This document shows positions 59,201 through 64,000 of a DNA stretch of 64,000 nt, piece after piece. Source of the DNA: Trichoplax sp. H2 (lineage: Eukaryota > Placozoa > Uniplacotomia > Trichoplacea). Location: assembly GCA_003344405.1 (NCBI GenBank), contig NOWV01000103.1:62001-126000 (forward strand), in the 5' to 3' direction. Both the position numbers and the translations under genes were made by a program. Positions within the stretch are counted from its first letter, which is position 1, and every line of letters starts with the position of its first letter. Below the pieces are notes generated by a model. That model saw only the letters and a list, made by a program, of their open reading frames with translations. It did no database searches and was not told the DNA's origin.

Positions 59201-61139
59201 GTGCAGTTAGTCGATATAATAATAATCAGAATCATTCTTTTTGAATCCCATTTTAATAATTAAGAAATGAAAGAAAATACACAAAAGATATGAATTAGAT
59301 CATTCCTGGTGCTTTCTTGGCACGAATCGCACGATAGAGCAATAAAGTGTAGCTACGTTGACGTTATATTTACTCAGTCACGAGATCGCAATAAACCAGT
59401 ACTACCAAAGACATCTGTCTATGTTGACATCACAGCCAAGGGGATATTGATGAGGAAGAGAGAAAATCTTCAACTTAGCATGTATTATCCAGATTGGATT
59501 GGATTGGAAGACATGGATAGTACTTAGCTATTAGTACAGTATATTAACGATAAGTTTTAATCTTTGATAGATACATGGTAAACAATCGAAGAATTGAATG
59601 TTAGGGATTAAAGGCCGAAAAAGGATAGCAACTATACAGTACAGTACTATGGCTGACCGTACCATAGCAAATAACTGTTTAATGCAGCACATTGATATCT
59701 TAATGATGGAATTAGTAAGTGGATAATAGTATAGAGTAATGGAATACAGTATCATCTACTGCGAGTGTAGAAAAAAAAAACCATTGTATAATCTTATTTT
59801 CAATAGTGAAGCCTTGTGAATTATTTGTTTCATCGATTGCTCCCCTTTGGCCATTCTTTAGCAGATGGAATGAATACATGGCTATCATGGTAGAAATCAC
59901 AAGACAATGTGAATTATCTAGCCAAGAATACAAATTAGTGTATACCGTATGTAGTCGAAATTTGATTTATTTATTACTGGTATAATTAATTTATTGCTAG
60001 CAAGTCCTTCAGTAACTGGTCGATCACCCCTCGCAAAATAAATTCTCGATTACAATTAGAATGTTGGATGTAATCGAAGTATACTAGTCTTCTCTCTACA
60101 CATATAAACGTAAAAACATGCATTGCTCAGCAGCGTCGAGATTGACCTATTATTTCTTCATAGAAGATGATGAAAATAGTATCAACGATTTCAATAATAT
60201 ACTAATCACACTGCCCAAATGTGCTATAATATCCATTGGATTCCAGTCGAACTGAATAAGCCACATGAGTACCAACCATAAAAGAAAAATTCGATGATAT
60301 AGCGTTACAATCGAGAGGATACTTGTCTTCCATACGTCTTATTATGGTGAAATAGAAAGTATGGAAATGGTCGTCTTGCGCCATTCAAAAGTTGCCCCAT
60401 ACGTACGGTACAGTACCCCAAGGGCTAAAGACGATTCTACAGTATCATGCGATAACTACCGATGAGAACATCATGTACTGTGGACGAGAGCACAGATCCA
60501 TTTGGATGTCATGACAAAATGGATCAACGAGGTAAAATGTGAAAACTAGGGGCCATTATTAGGATCTATGTTGATCCAGTCTACTTAGGTAGTTTGACAG
60601 TGTATCGTGTACTCAAGCTATTTTATCCCTTATTGATTAATTGAATTGAAGGAAAAAAGAGCAGTGGTGATAAAATGACTGAGATGAAATGGAACAAGAC
60701 CACACTCGATGTAATAGAGATAAAGTAGAAAAGCAATCCGATGATGGATCAAGGCTTGGTTAACATTAAACTGATTACCTGTACCACTTTCATCCACTGT
60801 ATAACTAACCAACGCAATACTATCTGGATCGCCAGTATCATCATCATTTTTGGGTTCATGATCCACTGGGCTAGGAGGAAGATCGTGATTGGATTGTTGA
60901 TTTTCGTCCAGATCATCACCCTTTTCACTGAGATTCAATTCAACTTGGCATGATTGCTCTTCAACACTCTCTTGTGCCTTATTGTCGTCATGGAGTGAAT
61001 TTTCATGAATACCATCCTGTTCTTCAACGATATCATCACCAGTTAGACTAGCACTACCTAAGGCAATATCTTCTTCAGAGACAGCGATGCTATCCAAGCT
61101 GGAATATCTTTCGCTGCTAGTGCTATTGATATCCGCCAT
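53220..61139 (-). CDS. APBA: TPR-Mint/X11 fusion: acidic N-term, TPR, PTB, two PDZ; 1,056 aa
   Basis: Neuronal/secretory adaptor family (Mint/X11/APBA; binds APP-type NPxY tails through PTB) with an added co-chaperone-like TPR domain. Exons 5' to 3': 61139-60779, 59176-58940, 57507-57370, 57089-56931, 56809-56490, 56412-55995, 55895-55633, 55558-55525, 55429-55302, 55089-55000, 54903-54817, 54680-54471, 54368-54189, 54021-53809, 53725-53606, 53522-53382, 53291-53220; every phase joins. Residues 1-245 are acidic and disordered. Residues ~257-375 form three TPRs like Hop TPR2A, with clamp residues K and N in EKEKGN, N in INRAATYY, and R, R in IARTYSR. Residues 376-677 are charged linker. Residues ~678-875 are PTB (YLGTTRL, SYIADIGNIVVLM, SIGQAFDIAYEEF). 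Residues 876-946 are PDZ1 (PSGWGSLIPAPVIAHI) and ~960-1033 PDZ2 (GIAERGGVRVGH). The C-terminus PEYI matches the PVYI end of mammalian Mints. An alternative is two adjacent genes. Confidence 0.85.
55621..55635 (-). other. alternative stop that would end a TPR-only product
   Basis: If the donor GAT|GTTAGT at 55632 is not used, the frame reads four more residues to a TAG at 55621-55623. That would give a TPR protein of about 635 aa without PTB and PDZ domains. The donor sequence is the same as the one that must be used after the EF2 start codon (ATG|GTTAGT). Confidence 0.5.
57508..58939 (-). other. 1.4-kb intron of the TPR-Mint gene
   Basis: AT-rich intron between the second and third coding exons. 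No nested gene or RNA was recognised. Confidence 0.5.
59177..60778 (-). other. 1.6-kb first intron of the TPR-Mint gene
   Basis: Intron after the first coding exon. It contains scattered TACAGTACAGTAC motifs (near 59,637 and 60,407) and short ORFs without recognisable features. First introns often hold regulatory sites; none is demonstrable here. Confidence 0.5.
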
Positions 61140-61367
61140 AGTCTTCTATCGATTGGCTTGGTGAAATTTTTCCAAGACGTCCAACACGTCTACTTCAATG
61201 GAAGCCAGTCAGAGTGGCCGAGCTTGTCATCACTCACTAGTAGTGTCACTACACATGGTAACCGTGGTCCTTTACTACGTACTGGCCACGCAGTCATACT
61301 GTACGTTATGACAGTGTACAGTGCAGTCAGAGATTTGTACAGGTATCAAGATACTGTAGAGTAGTAG

Positions 61368-61587
61368 GGTTCTGTACCAGTGTCTACTGTACACTGTACA
61401 CTGTAGAGTACAGTCCTGGACCACTACAAGACCGGAACGCGACCGGTCGTCTCTAGTGGTACATGAGTGTACACTGTACTGTACAGTACGGTTCTGTACT
61501 GGTGTCTACAGTAGTGTGTACACTGTACAGTACTGTAGAGTCATGGACCACTACAGTACTGTACAAGACCGGAACGTGATCGGTCGT
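61368..61587. repeat. direct duplication, 122-bp spacing, in CAGTA-rich DNA
   Basis: Two copies run from GGTTCTGTAC through TGGACCACTAC to ACAAGACCGGAACG and CGGTCG: 61,368-61,450 and 61,490-61,587. The copies differ by an expansion of the ACTGTACAGT motif in the second and by scattered substitutions. Confidence 0.8.
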
Positions 61588-61689
61588 ACTGTACTGTACA
61601 GTGATTGATTGATTACTCCAGCAATTTCACCCACTTTTAACTGGAGATAACCAGCGGACAAAAGGCTCTTTTGTCTTCCACTGGTCATA

Positions 61690-61722
61690 CAGTACGTACT
61701 GTACAGTACAGTACAGTACAGC
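61690..61722. repeat. (CAGTA)n microsatellite
   Basis: GTACGTACTG followed by about four ACAGT units; the same pentamer family as at 23,985-24,085. Confidence 0.85.
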
Positions 61723-62381
61723 AACACCAGCAGTAACAGACTGGCAACTTTTGGATCGTGTCGCATACCCAATTTTATGACCATGTTGATGAACAAGGAC
61801 TAGTCTCTGATATTGGCCGCAATGCCGCTCACCACATCTACCCTCCAACAGATGCAACTTACAGGACAGTAGGTGCCTACCGGTCTATGCAGTATACAGT
61901 ACTGTAGATTAGATTCAAAAATAAATCAAAAATGCTACACAGATACTGTACAAAGTGGAGCGGATCGACACGTACACTGTACAGTATACTGAGTGCAGTC
62001 TTGCTCAAAAATGATGTCATTCCGACTGCTCACCAAGTGGTGTGTAGCCGGTCTTACAGTGTACAGTGTACAGTACGCTATACTGTAGCGCATCACCAAA
62101 GAAAAATCCTGATTGTGCGCAATGATGCTGTCCAACCATCCTTCCCACGCAGACTCAGTACTGGCCTACCTCAACCGGCTCTACTGTCTTTGATTCAAAC
62201 TAAGCAAACATGAACAAACTTGTTTATGTTTTACTCTTCTCTAGTATTGTACTGCACGTTTCTACTGTACCGATACACAGTACAGTACACACTATAGGTG
62301 AAAATCAAACGTTGATCTGGACCGTAAATCAATCATGCCCTGGCCCACGAAATGTTTGCTAATAGCTTGTTGGCGCCAAAG

Positions 62382-62403
62382 TTAACTTTAAAAATAAAGT
62401 TAA
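62382..62403. repeat. perfect 9-bp inverted repeat
   Basis: TTAACTTTA and TAAAGTTAA separated by AAAA, ending about 55 bp before the helicase ATG. A second near-palindrome, AAACATGAACAA / TTGTTTATGTTT, lies near 62,211-62,236. Confidence 0.8.
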
Positions 62404-62457
62404 ATTATTAATTAATTGCAGTTGTACCCTGGTAAAAAATCAACTACTTGCCTACTT

Positions 62458-64000
62458 ATGGCTCATCATGATGAAGAGATCAATCGAATTGCCGATGAAG
62501 ATTATGGCCAAGAGAAAAATAGAGAAGTTTTCTTGCCCTATCGATGCCACTCCTTAGGTGATATTACTAACTACAAAAGTCATCCGGGAAATGTTGTCGA
62601 AGCTGCGTCTTTAGCTGCTCAAATCCTGCCGCCTACTAACTATCCGCTAAAAGATGCCTTACCACCACATTTAATACTTGATTGTAAATTAAGTGATTTG
62701 CAATTAGAAGGTATCTTACATGCATGCCAACGCCATCAGATGATCTTGCCGAAGGGTGCTAGAGCTGGATTCTATCTTGGAGATGCTGCTGGAGTAGGCA
62801 AAGGAAGACAAATTGCTGGTATCATTATTAATAATTATGTCCGTGGCCGACGAAAACATTTATGGTTTAGCACATCTCACGATTTAAGGATAGATGCTGA
62901 AAGAGATTTAAAAGATATAAATTGCTTTATTAAGGTCATTGATGGTTGTCAAGAGTTAGATCGTGAGACCAGAGTTGCAGGCATGTCTCCACAAGTCAAA
63001 GATGGCATTCTATTTAATACTTATGCTACGTTGATATCATCAGGTCAACGTGGTTTCAATCCAACCCATACACGAGGTAGTCGAATACAACAAATTCTGG
63101 ATTGGTGTGGCGATAATTTTAATGGTTGCTTAATCTTTGATGAGTGCCATAAAGCAAAACAATTTATACCCGGCAATGAAGCTGCCAGTACCAAAGCTGC
63201 AGTTGCTGCAATTGCCTTACAAAGGCAATTGCCTAAGGCTCGCGTTGTCTATTGCAGCGCTACCGGTGTCACTAATGTTAAGAATATGGCATTTATGGAA
63301 AGACTTGGACTATGGGGTGATAATACAGCCTTTAAAAATGTTGAAAATTTTATCCAAGCCATGACCACACGTGGTCTAGGCGCATCAGAAATGTTAGCCA
63401 TGGAAATGAAAGCTGCAGGAATGTATGTTTCAAGAGGTCTAAGCTTTGAATCTGCTGAATTTCACACTGTTGAAATTAATTTAACCGATGAACAAATTAG
63501 AGTGTATAATTTATCTGCTCGAGTCTGGCAACAATTAGCTGAAGCAATTAAAAAAGCAATCAGCCACACTAAAAGTTCCGCAAGTCGTATATGGACTGTT
63601 TATTGGAGTTGCCATCAACGATTTTTTAAACAACTTTGTATGTCTTTAAAAGTACCAGCCATTGTACGGGAAGCCAAAGCTGCTCTGGATGAAGGATATT
63701 GTGTTGTTATCGGTTTGCAAACCACTGGAGAAGCTAGCTTAGACAATGAAATTACTCGCCAAGGGAACAACACACATGGCTATATCTCCACTGCGAAGGA
63801 AATTTTAGTACGGTTTATTTTACAACATTTTCCAATCGAAGAGAAAACATCCAAAGGCACTAAAATTAATGCATGGTGTAAAAATGCTGCCGATGCCTTA
63901 CTACAATTCATCGATAATATTAATTTACCGAATTGCTCCTTAGATGAGTTAATTCAACAATTGGGTGGTACTAATTGTGTCGCTGAAATGACTGGACGCC
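62458..64000 (+). CDS. SBNO: strawberry-notch-type helicase, intronless as far as seen, cut by window end
   Basis: Superfamily 2-like helicase/ATPase of the strawberry notch family; the animal members act as nuclear transcriptional co-regulators. The ORF is open from 62,416 and runs past the window end (514 codons from the ATG at 62,458), with no intron. The TTGCAG before 62,422 could be a 3' splice site, so an upstream exon is possible. Walker A GDAAGVGKGR lies at ~110-119, Walker B FDECHKAK at ~225-232 and motif III CSATG at ~267-271. Family landmarks include GFYLGDAAG, VVIGLQTTGEA, FISTAK-like YISTAK and the start of the C-terminal domain, CVAEMTGR. The ~200-residue acidic insert that separates lobes in vertebrate SBNO1 is absent; only about 45 residues lie between the YISTAK and EMTGR landmarks. 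All other genes here are split into ~120-nt exons, so a retroposed copy, a mobile-element passenger or acquired gene are open alternatives. Confidence 0.85.
   Translation, partial: MAHHDEEINRIADEDYGQEKNREVFLPYRCHSLGDITNYKSHPGNVVEAASLAAQILPPTNYPLKDALPPHLILDCKLSDLQLEGILHACQRHQMILPKGARAGFYLGDAAGVGKGRQIAGIIINNYVRGRRKHLWFSTSHDLRIDAERDLKDINCFIKVIDGCQELDRETRVAGMSPQVKDGILFNTYATLISSGQRGFNPTHTRGSRIQQILDWCGDNFNGCLIFDECHKAKQFIPGNEAASTKAAVAAIALQRQLPKARVVYCSATGVTNVKNMAFMERLGLWGDNTAFKNVENFIQAMTTRGLGASEMLAMEMKAAGMYVSRGLSFESAEFHTVEINLTDEQIRVYNLSARVWQQLAEAIKKAISHTKSSASRIWTVYWSCHQRFFKQLCMSLKVPAIVREAKAALDEGYCVVIGLQTTGEASLDNEITRQGNNTHGYISTAKEILVRFILQHFPIEEKTSKGTKINAWCKNAADALLQFIDNINLPNCSLDELIQQLGGTNCVAEMTGR

Larger units (their letters stand above)
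61140..62415. promoter_or_regulatory. shared intergenic region between divergent TPR-Mint and SBNO-like genes
   Basis: A 1.3-kb region separates the minus-strand start codon at 61139 from the plus-strand helicase ORF, so it should carry both promoters unless the helicase has upstream exons. It is unusually rich in (CAGTA)n palindromes and contains a duplicated ~83-98-bp block. Near the helicase it has the palindrome TTGGCGCCAA at 62,370-62,379 (E2F-like by sequence only). Confidence 0.4.

Noticed and set aside
55633-61139. Separate STIP1/SPAG1-type TPR gene ending at 55,621
   Set aside because: Possible, but exon phases continue through 55,558-55,525 and 55,429-55,302 into the Mint PTB exon. 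There is little space for an independent Mint promoter, so the fusion model is preferred.

Overview
The window comes from an animal nuclear genome. It is AT-rich and holds multi-exon genes with mostly short (50-600 nt) GT/AG introns. It carries a Mint/X11 (APBA) adaptor and a band-4.1 FERM protein, which are typical animal families. The species cannot be fixed from the sequence; a non-bilaterian animal is plausible but is inference.

Layout. (1) 2,035-14,214, minus: one gene of about 29 exons encoding a ~1,955-residue coiled-coil protein of unknown family, with disordered Ser-rich N-terminal and basic C-terminal parts. (2) 18,895-23,716, minus: a complete 18-exon elongation factor 2 gene (840 aa). 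(3) 27,467-32,308, minus: a tandem duplicate of that gene with all 18 exons, all splice phases and an open frame (828 aa). Its GTPase motifs G2, G3, G4 and G5 are lost, P-loop residues are changed, and the loop around the diphthamide histidine is altered. It looks like a retained pseudo-GTPase EF2 paralogue. (4) 34,248-39,170 and probably further upstream, minus: a FERM/FERM-adjacent protein of the EPB41L4/EPB41L5 type with an Arg/Ser-rich tail; its first exon was not found. (5) 39.2-53.2 kb: about 14 kb with no gene I can support, holding short tandem duplications and microsatellites. (6) 53,220-61,139, minus: a 17-exon gene in which an acidic N-terminus and a Hop-like TPR domain with a nearly complete carboxylate clamp run in frame into the PTB-PDZ-PDZ module of a Mint/X11 adaptor. 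(7) 62,458 to the window end, plus: a long intronless strawberry-notch-type helicase ORF, cut by the window edge and divergent from gene 6.

The genes do not form an operon; each is a separate eukaryotic transcription unit. The most interesting items are the pseudo-EF2 next to its parent and the TPR-Mint fusion, followed by the intronless SBNO-like ORF and a recurring (CAGTA)n/(TACTG)n palindrome-forming repeat. Exon boundaries were deduced by eye from open frames, splice consensus and phase continuity, so individual ends may be off by a few bases.
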